From JAJEEA01 sp965116765 (GTDB lineage: Bacteria > Acidobacteriota > Vicinamibacteria > Vicinamibacterales > UBA8438): a stretch of 64,000 nucleotides of DNA. The first letter of the stretch is position 1, and each line of letters begins with the position of its first letter. Under the pieces are notes generated by a model. The model was not told where the DNA came from and did not search any database. It saw only the letters and a list, made by a program, of their open reading frames with translations. Positions 25,008 to 32,664 of this stretch are shown piece after piece. Location of the stretch: the NCBI GenBank assembly GCA_965116765.1, contig OZ220718.1, forward strand, positions 1,798,001 to 1,862,000. Reading direction: 5' to 3'. Both the position numbers and the translations under genes were made by a program.

Positions 25008-26255
25008 TCACCTGCTTGCCCCGACTCGCTGCTCGGCAGATCGAGCGGGGGGATGAGCCGCGGGCCGCAGCGTCTCCGGCACCCGGCGCCACAGCACCCC
25101 GCCGCCGGCGGCCCCGATCAGCCAGGTCAGGGCCAGGGCGGCGGGCAGCGAGGCCACCGCCGACGTGAGCAGCGGCCCCGCGAGGACCCCGCAGTCGCCC
25201 ACCAGGCGCCACACGCCCAGGAAGCGGCTGCGTTCGCCGGCGGGGGCGAGGTCGGCCCCCAGGGTCAGCAGGATGCCGCTGCCCAGCCCGTTGCCGACGC
25301 CGGCGAGCAACGCCGCGCACACGAACGTCGCGGCCGAGCCGGTCAGGGGCAGGAGCCCCATCGCGGTCCCCAGGGTGACGATCGACGCGACGCCCGCCGC
25401 CTTGCGGCCCCAGCGGTCCATCACGACGCCCGCCACCGGCGCCATCGTGAGGTCGACCGTCGCCGCGATGCTCACGATGAGCCCTATCGCCTCGGGGTCG
25501 ATGCCGATGCCGGTGCCCCAGAGCACCACCAGCAACCGGCGCTGCTCGCGCACGAGCTGCAGGCAGAACGCGAAGACGCCGGCCCCCAGGAAGATGCGGC
25601 GGTGGCGGCCGAGCATGCGCGGGACCAGCAGCAGTATGGCGGCGACCGAACCGCCGGACGGCGCCCCTGCGTCATCGCCCGTCGCGCGCCCCTCCGGCGA
25701 CGCCGGCGGCGCCACCATCCAGACGAGCGACGTGGTGAGCACCGCGGCGGCCGCGATGGCCAGGAACACCGCGCGGAAGCCGAGCTGCTCCGCCCCCACC
25801 CCGCCCAGCAGCGGACCGAGCAGCAGGCCCACGCGCTGCAGCGCGGCGAGGCCGGCCATGGCCTTCCCCCGCTGGCGGGTGGCGACCTGCTCGGTGATGC
25901 AGGCCAGCCGCGAGAGCAGCCACGTGCCCGCGCCGGCGCCGAAGGCCAGCGTGGCGAGGGCCAGCACCCAGGGCGACGCGGACTGCGCGATGACCACCGC
26001 GCCGGCCGCCATCAGGCCGTTGCCGATCAGCATGCCCGCCTTGTAGCCGTGGCGCTCGATGAAGAGGCTCGCCGGCACGTTCACGACGACGCTGCCGAGA
26101 CCGCGCATCGCGAACACCAGGGCGGCCACCGAGAGTGTCTGCCCGAGGTCGAGCACGTAGAGCGGGAGGACGACGAGCAGCGCCATCTGCGCCACCGCCA
26201 TCAGGCTCGAGGGCAGGTAGACGGACCACCCCAGGGCCCGCAACGAGGATCGCAT
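25008..26255 (-). CDS. MFS transporter
   Basis: A 415-residue, 12-helix major facilitator carrier. The conserved loop between helices 2 and 3 is 'NVPASLFIERHGYKAGMLIG'. A central basic loop (PPASPEGRATGDDAGAPSG) separates the two six-helix halves, and the second half has 'GVVMDRWGRKAAGV'. It resembles drug or sugar efflux carriers of the MFS_1 type; the substrate cannot be told. The ATG at 26255 lies only eight bases after the encoded CCA end of tRNA-Cys and has no ribosome site, so the message may start at the tRNA processing point. Earlier in-frame starts fall inside the tRNA. Confidence 0.88.
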   Translation of the reverse strand: MRSSLRALGWSVYLPSSLMAVAQMALLVVLPLYVLDLGQTLSVAALVFAMRGLGSVVVNVPASLFIERHGYKAGMLIGNGLMAAGAVVIAQSASPWVLALATLAFGAGAGTWLLSRLACITEQVATRQRGKAMAGLAALQRVGLLLGPLLGGVGAEQLGFRAVFLAIAAAAVLTTSLVWMVAPPASPEGRATGDDAGAPSGGSVAAILLLVPRMLGRHRRIFLGAGVFAFCLQLVREQRRLLVVLWGTGIGIDPEAIGLIVSIAATVDLTMAPVAGVVMDRWGRKAAGVASIVTLGTAMGLLPLTGSAATFVCAALLAGVGNGLGSGILLTLGADLAPAGERSRFLGVWRLVGDCGVLAGPLLTSAVASLPAALALTWLIGAAGGGVLWRRVPETLRPAAHPPARSAEQRVGASR

Positions 26256-26263
26256 TGGAGAAT

Positions 26264-26337
<74 letters not shown>

Positions 26338-26413
26338 GGCGGGCGGGAGGTCAACCGGCGTTACCGCCGGGCTGACCGTCCCCGGCGATGCGCAGACGCA
26401 CCGCCGAGAAGAA

Positions 26414-26488
26414 TGGAGCGGGAAACGGGATTCGAACCCGCGACTTCGACCTTGGCAAGGTCGCACTCTACCACTGAGTTATTCCCGC
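26414..26488 (-). tRNA. tRNA-Gly (anticodon GCC)
   Basis: Minus-strand cloverleaf. Acceptor GCGGGAA/TTCCCGC, D-arm ACTC-AGTGGTA-GAGT, anticodon stem CGACC/GGTCG with loop TTGCCAA (GCC), T-arm GCGGG-TTCGAAT-CCCGT, discriminator U73, encoded CCA (26414-26416). Upstream partner of tRNA-Cys in a probable two-tRNA transcript. Confidence 0.97.
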
Positions 26489-26597
26489 TCGTCGCGGCCT
26501 GACAGCCCGTGACAGAGAGCCCGCGGCACTCGACCGGCGATGGATCCTGCCTGACTGGGTTGCCGAGAAATACGCTATCACAGCGTTCGGGGCCGCA

Positions 26598-26972
26598 TCA
26601 AGGCGCATGCGCCGCGAACGCGTCCCTCACCACGTCGAGGACCGGCGGCCGGCCGGGGCCGGCGGTGACCCCGACGACGTCGAAGCGGCACGGCGGCACC
26701 GGCCCGCCGAGGCCCATCAGATAGCTGCGCGCCATGTTGACGAGCCGCCGCTGCTTGGCCGGGTTCACGGCCGCCGTCGGCCCCCCGAACGCGGCGGTGC
26801 GCCGCGTCTTGACCTCGACGAACACCAGCGTCGGGCCGTCCCGCGCAACGACGTCGATCTCGCCGAAGCGGGTGCGGAACCGGCGGGCGAGGATGGCGTA
26901 GCCCCGGCGCTGCAGCTCGCGGCACGCGAGATCCTCGCCGAGCTGACCGAGGGCCTGGCGGGTGCGGGTCAT
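26598..26972 (-). CDS. YraN/UPF0102 family endonuclease-like protein
   Basis: A 124-residue protein with the UPF0102 pattern: 'LGQLGEDLACRELQRRGYAI', the PD-(D/E)xK-like core 'RFGEIDVVARDGPTLVFVEV' with the final Lys of 'EVKTRR', and 'AVNPAKQRRLVNMARSYL'. The Glu/Asp...ExK arrangement suggests a metal-dependent nuclease, often genetically tied to DNA uptake or repair. The ATG at 26972 matches the usual family start. 238 bp separate it from cysS, and several GACCAGC-like words recur there, without a clear feature. Confidence 0.88.
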   Translation of the reverse strand: MTRTRQALGQLGEDLACRELQRRGYAILARRFRTRFGEIDVVARDGPTLVFVEVKTRRTAAFGGPTAAVNPAKQRRLVNMARSYLMGLGGPVPPCRFDVVGVTAGPGRPPVLDVVRDAFAAHAP

Positions 26973-27210
26973 CGTCCCGCCAGCAAAGTCTGCAAGACGC
27001 GGACCAGCCACGGGAAGGACCGGGCGAGCCCCGCAAGGCCCGGATCCAAGTGCGCAGGTCCGAAGCCAGCCCGCGTACGCCCGGGCCGGCTCGCCTGGCG
27101 CGCGGAACCGGGAAGCATGTCGCGACCAGCCCGCGCGGCGGCGGGGCCAGCTCCTCGTTCCCCGGCGCCGGCAGCTGGCGGCCGCAACCAGCCGAGCACG
27201 CTCGGACCAG

Positions 27211-28626
27211 CTACTTGCGCTGCCAGCGCGTGCCGGCCGGCGTGTCCTCGAGCACGATGCCCCGCGCGTCGAGATCGTCGCGAATGGCGTCGGCGGCGGC
27301 GAAGTCGCGGCGGGCCCGGGCCGCCTTCCGTTCGGCGATCAGCCGCTCGATCTCCTCGACCGGCACGCCGGCGAGGCCCTCCTCCGCCCGCCGCAGGGCG
27401 ATGACCCCCAGCACCCGATCGAAGCCCTCGAAGGCGGCCTCGACGGCCTCGACGTCGGGCTCGCCGAGCTGGCCGTCGTCGATGGCGGTGTTGACGTAGC
27501 GCACCAGCTCGAACATCACCCCGAGGCCGCCCGGCACGTTCAGGTCGTCGGCCAGCCGATCGTCGAAGTCGCGCCGCGCCGCCTCGACCCGCGCCGCCAC
27601 CGCGGGATGCGCGTCGCCGCCGCGGATGGCGTCGAGCCGGGCCAGGCACGCCATGACCCGCTTCAAGGCCTCCTCGGCCTGGTCGAGCCCGCCCCATGTG
27701 AACCGCAGTTGCTTCCGGTAGTGGACCGACAGCAGCGCGTAGCGCAGGGTCGAGGCCCGGTATCCCCGCTCGAGCACGTCGGGCACGGTGAAGACGTTGC
27801 CCAGCGACTTCGACATCTTGGCGCCCTCGTCGAGCAGCAGGTGCTCGACGTGGACCCAGAAGCGCGAGAAGGTCTCGCCGGTCGCCCCTTCCGCCTGGGC
27901 GATCTCGTTCTCGTGATGCGGAAACACGAGGTCGACGCCGCCGGCGTGGATGTCGATGGGCGAACCGTCGAGCAGGCGGTGGGCCATCGCCGAGCACTCG
28001 ATGTGCCACCCGGGACGTCCCGGCCCCATCCCGAAGTCCCACGTCGGCTCGTCCGGACCGGTCGCCTTCCAGAGCACGAAGTCGCGCGCGTCGTCCTTGT
28101 CGTAGCGGTCCGAGTCGATGCGCGCGCCCGGCTTGATCCCGTCGTGATCGAGCCTCGCCAGCTTGCCGTAGTCGGGCAGGGTCGCGATGCGGAAGTAGAC
28201 CGACCCGTCGCTGCGGTAGGTGTGCCCGTTGGCCTCGAGGGCCTGGATCATCTCGACCATCGAGCGCAGGTTCTCCTCGTCGGTGGCGCGGGGGTACTCC
28301 TCGACCGGCTCCAGCCCCAGCGACGCCGCGTCCTCCCGGAACGCGGCGATGAAGCGGTCCGTGTATTCGCGCAGCGGCACCTGCGCGGTCCTCGACTCGA
28401 CGATGGTGCGGTCGTCGACGTCGGTGAAGTTCATCACCTGCCGCACGTCGAACCCCGCCACGTGCCTCAACGCCCGCCTCAGCACGTCGAGGGCGACGAA
28501 GGTGCGGAAGTTGCCGATGTGGCCGCGGGCGTAGACGGTCAGCCCGCACGTGTACATGCGCACGGTCCGGCCGCGCAGCGGCGCGAACGGCTCCTCCTGC
28601 CGTGTCAGGGTGTTGTAGAGACGCAT
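27211..28626 (-). CDS. cysS: Cysteine--tRNA ligase
   Basis: A 471-residue class I synthetase charging tRNA-Cys. The N-terminus 'MRLYNTLTRQEEPF' and zinc-ligand 'MYTCGLTVY' are typical. The HIGH motif is 'ARGHIGNFRTF', the zinc-site motif 'GWHIECSAMA' with 'HAGGVDLVFPHHENEIAQ', and KMSKS is 'AKMSKSLGNVF' near residue 271. Length is normal. Downstream on the same strand come yraN and the tRNA-Cys gene for its own substrate. The 185 bp upstream (28627-28811) show no recognisable element. Confidence 0.96.
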   Translation of the reverse strand: MRLYNTLTRQEEPFAPLRGRTVRMYTCGLTVYARGHIGNFRTFVALDVLRRALRHVAGFDVRQVMNFTDVDDRTIVESRTAQVPLREYTDRFIAAFREDAASLGLEPVEEYPRATDEENLRSMVEMIQALEANGHTYRSDGSVYFRIATLPDYGKLARLDHDGIKPGARIDSDRYDKDDARDFVLWKATGPDEPTWDFGMGPGRPGWHIECSAMAHRLLDGSPIDIHAGGVDLVFPHHENEIAQAEGATGETFSRFWVHVEHLLLDEGAKMSKSLGNVFTVPDVLERGYRASTLRYALLSVHYRKQLRFTWGGLDQAEEALKRVMACLARLDAIRGGDAHPAVAARVEAARRDFDDRLADDLNVPGGLGVMFELVRYVNTAIDDGQLGEPDVEAVEAAFEGFDRVLGVIALRRAEEGLAGVPVEEIERLIAERKAARARRDFAAADAIRDDLDARGIVLEDTPAGTRWQRK

Positions 28627-28811
28627 CCGGTTTCACAGCCCGCGGCCAAAGTCCCCGCTGCATTCGAGCAGCGATGCACCCCGCGTGAGTTCGTTGTTCG
28701 TCGGTTGCCTGTGCCCGTCAAGCGCCCTCCTCACGCCTTGTCAGGCGGGCGCCTCGGCTGTCCACCGGCACCCTTGGGGCGCGGTGCGACACAGCTTTCG
28801 CCACGGGCAGT

Positions 28812-29258
28812 TCAGGACCCCTCGGGCAGGGCCCTCGTCAGCTCGCAGAAGTCGGCGACGTCGCCGTCCGGCCCCCGCCCCAGGACCACCGTGGCCATCG
28901 AGTCCCGCAGCCGCTCGAGCGGCACGCCGTCGGGACCCGAACGGGACAGGAGCCTCTCGATGATCGGCGCGCCGTCACGCGGCGCCGAGGCGCCGAGATA
29001 ACGAATGCGAACCTGCATGTCCCGTCCGCTCGCCGCCATCCGCAGCTCGACGTGCGTATAGGCGGCGGCCCCCGGCTCGAACACCCTCACCACCGCCTGC
29101 TCTATCGCGCAGACGAGGTCGTCGCGCTGGGTGTCTCGATAACCGAGGTGGTCGGCCGCCCGCGCCGCGAGCTGACGCAGAATCGGAAGGTACCGCGCCT
29201 CGCACGGCAACGCCACGCTCAACTCGATGGACGCCGCCGAGTGCGAGGTCTTTCCCAT
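28812..29258 (-). CDS. RsbW-like (anti-sigma / HATPase-type) protein, uncertain
   Basis: A 148-residue protein. The N-terminal half, 'SIELSVALPCEARYLPILRQ' then 'DDLVCAIEQAVVRVF', follows the first strands and the N-box helix of anti-sigma-factor kinases of the RsbW/HATPase_c_2 type, but the catalytic Asn and glycine-rich lid are not evident. Binding without ATP hydrolysis, or a diverged fold, is likely. It lies 12 bases after ribF on the same strand, and TGTAAGAT at the end of ribF could be its own -10. The function is a guess from weak similarity. Confidence 0.5.
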   Translation of the reverse strand: MGKTSHSAASIELSVALPCEARYLPILRQLAARAADHLGYRDTQRDDLVCAIEQAVVRVFEPGAAAYTHVELRMAASGRDMQVRIRYLGASAPRDGAPIIERLLSRSGPDGVPLERLRDSMATVVLGRGPDGDVADFCELTRALPEGS

Positions 29259-29270
29259 CCCGTCGGGATC

Positions 29271-30245
29271 TTACAGTGAAATCCGCCGGAACAGCCCCCG
29301 CGCCTCGTCGCAGTCGCGGGCGATCTGCGCCCGCAGCGCCGCGCTGTCCGAGAAGGCGCGCTCCTCGCGCAGGCGCCGGATGAACGCGACGCGGATCTCG
29401 AGCCCGTAGAGGTCGCGGTCGACGTCGAAGAGGTGCGACTCGACCACCGGCCCGTCCCGCTCGCCCTCGAACGTCGGCCGAACCCCGACGTTGGTCACCG
29501 CGGCGTGGATGTCGCCGTCGATCACCACCGCCGTGGCGTAGACGCCGTTGGGCGGGAACAGGGTGTTTCCGGTGGCCAGGTTCGCGGTCGGGTACCCGAT
29601 GCTCCGGCCGCGACCGTCGCCGTGCGTGACGGTGCCCTCGAGCGCATAGTGGTGTCCCAGCAGCGAGCCGGCCTCGTCGACCCGGCCCTCGGCGATGAGG
29701 CGCCGCACTCGCGTGCTGCTGACCACGAAGTCGCGATAGCGCACCGGGTCGATCTTCTCGGCCCGGAACCCGTAGCGCGCACCCAGCGATCGCAGCAGCG
29801 AGAAGTTGCCGGCCCGATCGTGACCGAAGAGGAAGTTCGCCCCGACCCACACCTCGGCCACCTGCAGCCATTCCACCAGCACCGTGTGGACGAAGGTCTC
29901 CGGCGCCCAGCGCGACAGCTCGGGCGTGAAGCGCACCACCGCGATGCCGTCCATCCCCGCCTCGGCCAGGGCCGCGAGCTTCTGCGGACCGGTCATCAGC
30001 AGCGGCGGCGCCTTGTCGGGTCGAAGCACGCGGGACGGGTGGGGATCGAACGTGAGCGCGGCGGCGGTGGCCGCCTGCTCGTCGGCCCGGCGCCGCACGT
30101 GCTCGATGATCCTGGCGTGGCCGCGGTGCACGCCGTCGAAGTTGCCGAGGGCCAGCACCGGGCGGCGCCAGCCCGGCGGCGCGTCCCCGTCGTCGGGAAA
30201 GTGAACGATCCGCACCCGGTCCCCCGGTCGAGTCTCGTACCGCAT
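29271..30245 (-). CDS. ribF: Bifunctional riboflavin kinase / FAD synthetase
   Basis: A 324-residue two-domain enzyme converting riboflavin to FMN and FAD. The N-terminal nucleotidyltransferase has 'LALGNFDGVHRGHARIIEHV' (HxGH-like), 'ALTFDPHPSRVLRP' and 'WVGANFLFGHDRAGN' with 'VVSSTRVRRLIAEG'. The C-terminal kinase has 'GTVTHGDGRGRSIGYPTANL' and 'PPNGVYATAVV', ending 'LREERAFSDSAALRAQIARD'. I chose ATG 30245; two further ATGs six codons upstream are also possible. It follows the PhnP-like hydrolase gene (112-bp gap) and may be cotranscribed with the RsbW-like gene. Confidence 0.95.
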   Translation of the reverse strand: MRYETRPGDRVRIVHFPDDGDAPPGWRRPVLALGNFDGVHRGHARIIEHVRRRADEQAATAAALTFDPHPSRVLRPDKAPPLLMTGPQKLAALAEAGMDGIAVVRFTPELSRWAPETFVHTVLVEWLQVAEVWVGANFLFGHDRAGNFSLLRSLGARYGFRAEKIDPVRYRDFVVSSTRVRRLIAEGRVDEAGSLLGHHYALEGTVTHGDGRGRSIGYPTANLATGNTLFPPNGVYATAVVIDGDIHAAVTNVGVRPTFEGERDGPVVESHLFDVDRDLYGLEIRVAFIRRLREERAFSDSAALRAQIARDCDEARGLFRRISL

Positions 30246-30357
30246 CGGCCAGCCCGTCATCATACGCCAGTCGCGGGCCGCGCCGCGAGCACGCCGGCCC
30301 TCCCCGACTTCGCGGAAGCCGTTGCGCCGGACGCCCGCGGCCCTCGTCCGACGGCGC

Positions 30358-31122
30358 CTACACGTCGATGACGAGGCCGTCGTGGGCCAGGGTCACGCCG
30401 GGCGGCAGGCCGGCGCACGTCTCCGCGTGGGGCAGGTCGTGGCACATGTGGGTGAAGTAGGTCCGCGCGGCCCCGATGCGCGCGGCCGTCTCCACCGCCC
30501 GGCTCAGCGAGAGGTGGGTCGGATGGGGGCGGTGGCGCAGGGCATCGAGCACCAGGACGTCGAGGCCGCCGAGCAACGGCCACGAGCCCTCCGGGATCTC
30601 GCTGCAGTCGGTCAGGTACGCGAAGTCGTCCACCCGGTAGCCGAGGATGGGGCGAGTGCCGTGCAGGAGGGGGATGGGCACCACCTGAGCCCGCCCCAGC
30701 GAGAAGCGGCCGGTGACCTCCACCAGCCGGAGCTGGGGCAGCCCCCCGCCCCGGGGCGCGGCGGGGTCCCAGACGTAGGAGAAGACCCGCCGCAGCGCCG
30801 CGAGCGTCGACGCGTCGCCGAGGCACGGAATCGTCGTCCCCTGCCGGAAGTTGAAGGGGCGGACGTCGTCGAGGCCCATGATGTGGTCGGCGTGCTCGTG
30901 CGTGAACAGGATGACATCCACCCCGGTCAGCCCGCAGGCCAGGGCCTGGGACCTGAAGTCCGGCGTGGTGTCGACGACGACCCGGGTCCGATCGGCCAGC
31001 TCGAGATGAACGGACGGCCGCCACCGCCGGTCCCGGGGATCGTCCGAGCGGCAGGTGGCGCAGTCGCAGCCGACCACCGGCACGCCGGCCGAGGTCCCGG
31101 TGCCGAGGAACGTGACCCGCAT
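30358..31122 (-). CDS. PhnP-like metallo-beta-lactamase-fold hydrolase
   Basis: A 254-residue phosphodiesterase-type enzyme. The start 'MRVTFLGTGTSAGVPVVGCD' with 'CDCATCRSDDPRDRR' is the PhnP/lipoyltransferase-type signature (the Cys cluster may bind a structural metal). The metal site is 'FTHEHADHIMGLDDVRPFN', with later ligands in 'YLTDCSEIP' and 'THMCHDLPH'. PhnP hydrolyses cyclic phosphodiesters; without a phn operon the role here is probably more general. It starts four bases after the DUF1844 stop. Confidence 0.9.
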   Translation of the reverse strand: MRVTFLGTGTSAGVPVVGCDCATCRSDDPRDRRWRPSVHLELADRTRVVVDTTPDFRSQALACGLTGVDVILFTHEHADHIMGLDDVRPFNFRQGTTIPCLGDASTLAALRRVFSYVWDPAAPRGGGLPQLRLVEVTGRFSLGRAQVVPIPLLHGTRPILGYRVDDFAYLTDCSEIPEGSWPLLGGLDVLVLDALRHRPHPTHLSLSRAVETAARIGAARTYFTHMCHDLPHAETCAGLPPGVTLAHDGLVIDV

Positions 31123-31126
31123 GGCG

Positions 31127-31411
31127 TCAGGGCGAAGCCGACCGGTTTCCCGCCCGGCTGACCTCGGCGAAGCGCATCCGCAGCTCCTGGAGGACGCGGG
31201 TCAGGAACCGCTCCTCGTCCGGCGTCAGGTTGCCCCGCGTCTTCTCCGCCAGGACCTCCAGGAGGTCGAGCATGTTGCCGCCGGCGGCGGGGTCGGGGGG
31301 GCGCTTCCGCCCCGTGGCGGGGTCGACGACGTCGCCGAAATGGACGGCGGCGGACGTCGCGAGCGAAACCACGAGGGCATTGAACGAGATCTCGGGCGGC
31401 GGGTTGGTCAT
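31127..31411 (-). CDS. DUF1844 domain-containing protein
   Basis: A 94-residue soluble protein with the DUF1844 core 'SFNALVVSLATSAAVHFGDV' and the C-terminal helices 'NMLDLLEVLAEKTRGNLTPD' and 'FLTRVLQELRMRFAEV'. Family members are small, acidic-helical and of unknown function, and are found next to MBL-fold hydrolase genes in several delta-proteobacteria and acidobacteria. The start at ATG 31411 gives the usual length; the longer frame upstream has no homology. First gene of the minus-strand run to cysS. Confidence 0.85.
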   Translation of the reverse strand: MTNPPPEISFNALVVSLATSAAVHFGDVVDPATGRKRPPDPAAGGNMLDLLEVLAEKTRGNLTPDEERFLTRVLQELRMRFAEVSRAGNRSASP

Positions 31412-31466
31412 GGTCTCTCGGAGGGTCCCGGATGCCGCGGCAGGCTCCGGCGCCTGCGCCCCGCAC

Positions 31467-31583
31467 GTCTCGTGCGCCCCGGGCCCTGCCCGGACGACGA
31501 CGATGCCGCGGCGGGCCCCGACGCTCCCCGCCCCGTCGGTCTCGTACGCCCCGGGCCGCTCCCGGAGCGACGACGGTCCGCGC
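31467..31583. repeat. Two imperfect direct repeats, 72 bases apart
   Basis: GTCTCGT-(G/A)-CGCCCCGGGCC (31467 and 31539) and the following CCCGGA-CGACGACG recur with about eight mismatches over 44 bases, in the 226-bp divergent gap between the DUF1844 gene and mazG. Confidence 0.45.
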
Positions 31584-31637
31584 GACCGTCGCGCCGCTGT
31601 CCGTCCCTCGACGGGATCGTAAAGTAGGGGGAACGAT

Positions 31638-32611
31638 ATGACCAAGGCGAAGCGATCCGACCCGCTCTCCCCCACCGCCGACGCGGGCGCGCAGTTCGCG
31701 CGGCTCGTCGAGACCATGCGCACGCTGCGGTCGCCCGGCGGCTGCGCCTGGGACCGCGAGCAGACGGTCGCCTCGCTGCGGCCGTTCGTGCTCGAAGAGG
31801 CCTACGAGGTGGTCGAGGCGATGGACCGCGACGACCGCGCCGCCCTGTGCGAGGAGCTCGGAGATCTCCTGCTCGAGGCGGTGTTCGTGGCCCAGATATG
31901 CGCCGAGGAGGGTGACTTCAACATCGCCGACGCGGCCGAGGCGGTGACCGCCAAGCTCGTCCGGCGGCACCCCCACGTGTTCGGCGACGGTACCGCCAAC
32001 GACGGTACCGTCGGCGGCGGGGCCGCCGGTGAAGGAACCGCTTTCGGCGCCGGCGACGGGCGGACGACGCCGGCGGCGGGGCTGCCGGCGGCGGTGGCGG
32101 GGCCGGCGGCCCTGCGCTCTCCCCCGCCGAGGTCAAGCAGCAGTGGGAGCGCATCAAGCGGGAGGAGCGCGCCGGCGCGCCCGGCGGCCGCACCACCCTT
32201 CTCGACGGCATTCCCGAGGCGCTGCCGTCGCTGCTGCGGGCCTCTCGCATCGGGGCGCGCGCGGCCAACGTGGGCTTCGACTGGGAAGAGGCGGAGCAGG
32301 TCGTCGACAAGGCCGACGAGGAGATCGCCGAGCTGCGCGGCGCGATCGCGGGAGGAGACCCGGGGCGGATCGAGGAGGAGATCGGCGACCTGCTCTTCAC
32401 CGTCGCGAACGCCGCCCGCAAGCTGCGGGTCGATCCCGAGTCCGCCCTCCGGACCGCCAACGCCAAGTTCACCCGGCGCTTCCGCGCCGTCGAGCAGCGG
32501 CTCGAGGATCGCGGCCGCACCCTGCACGACGCCTCTTCCGAGGAGCTCGAGCGGGAGTGGGAGGCGATCAAGACCGCGGCCACGGCCGCAACAGGGCCGC
32601 CCGACGACTGA
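31638..32611 (+). CDS. mazG: Nucleoside triphosphate pyrophosphohydrolase MazG, one frameshift
   Basis: A house-cleaning enzyme that hydrolyses NTPs to NMP and pyrophosphate, here with two MazG modules. Module 1 has 'GGCAWDREQTVASLRPFVLE' and the metal site 'EEAYEVVEAM...CEELGDLLLE'. Module 2 has 'GFDWEEAEQVVDKADEEIAE' and 'RIEEEIGDLLFTVANAARKL'. The two are in different frames: 'VRRHPHVFGDG' is followed by a Gly/Ala/Thr-rich linker, and the frame changes at about 32060-32075, after which 'ALSPAEVKQQWERIKREERA' continues correctly. The length is one base short of a multiple of three. The low-complexity linker is longer than in typical MazG. Confidence 0.85.
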
Positions 32612-32664
32612 TCGCGGGCCCTGGCAGCGGGTCGGGGTCAGTTTCCCCGTGCACGCCCGGGGCG

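Noticed and set aside
26973..27210. Recurring GACCAGC words as a regulatory array
   Set aside because: Spacing is irregular and the copies are short enough to be chance in G/C-rich sequence.
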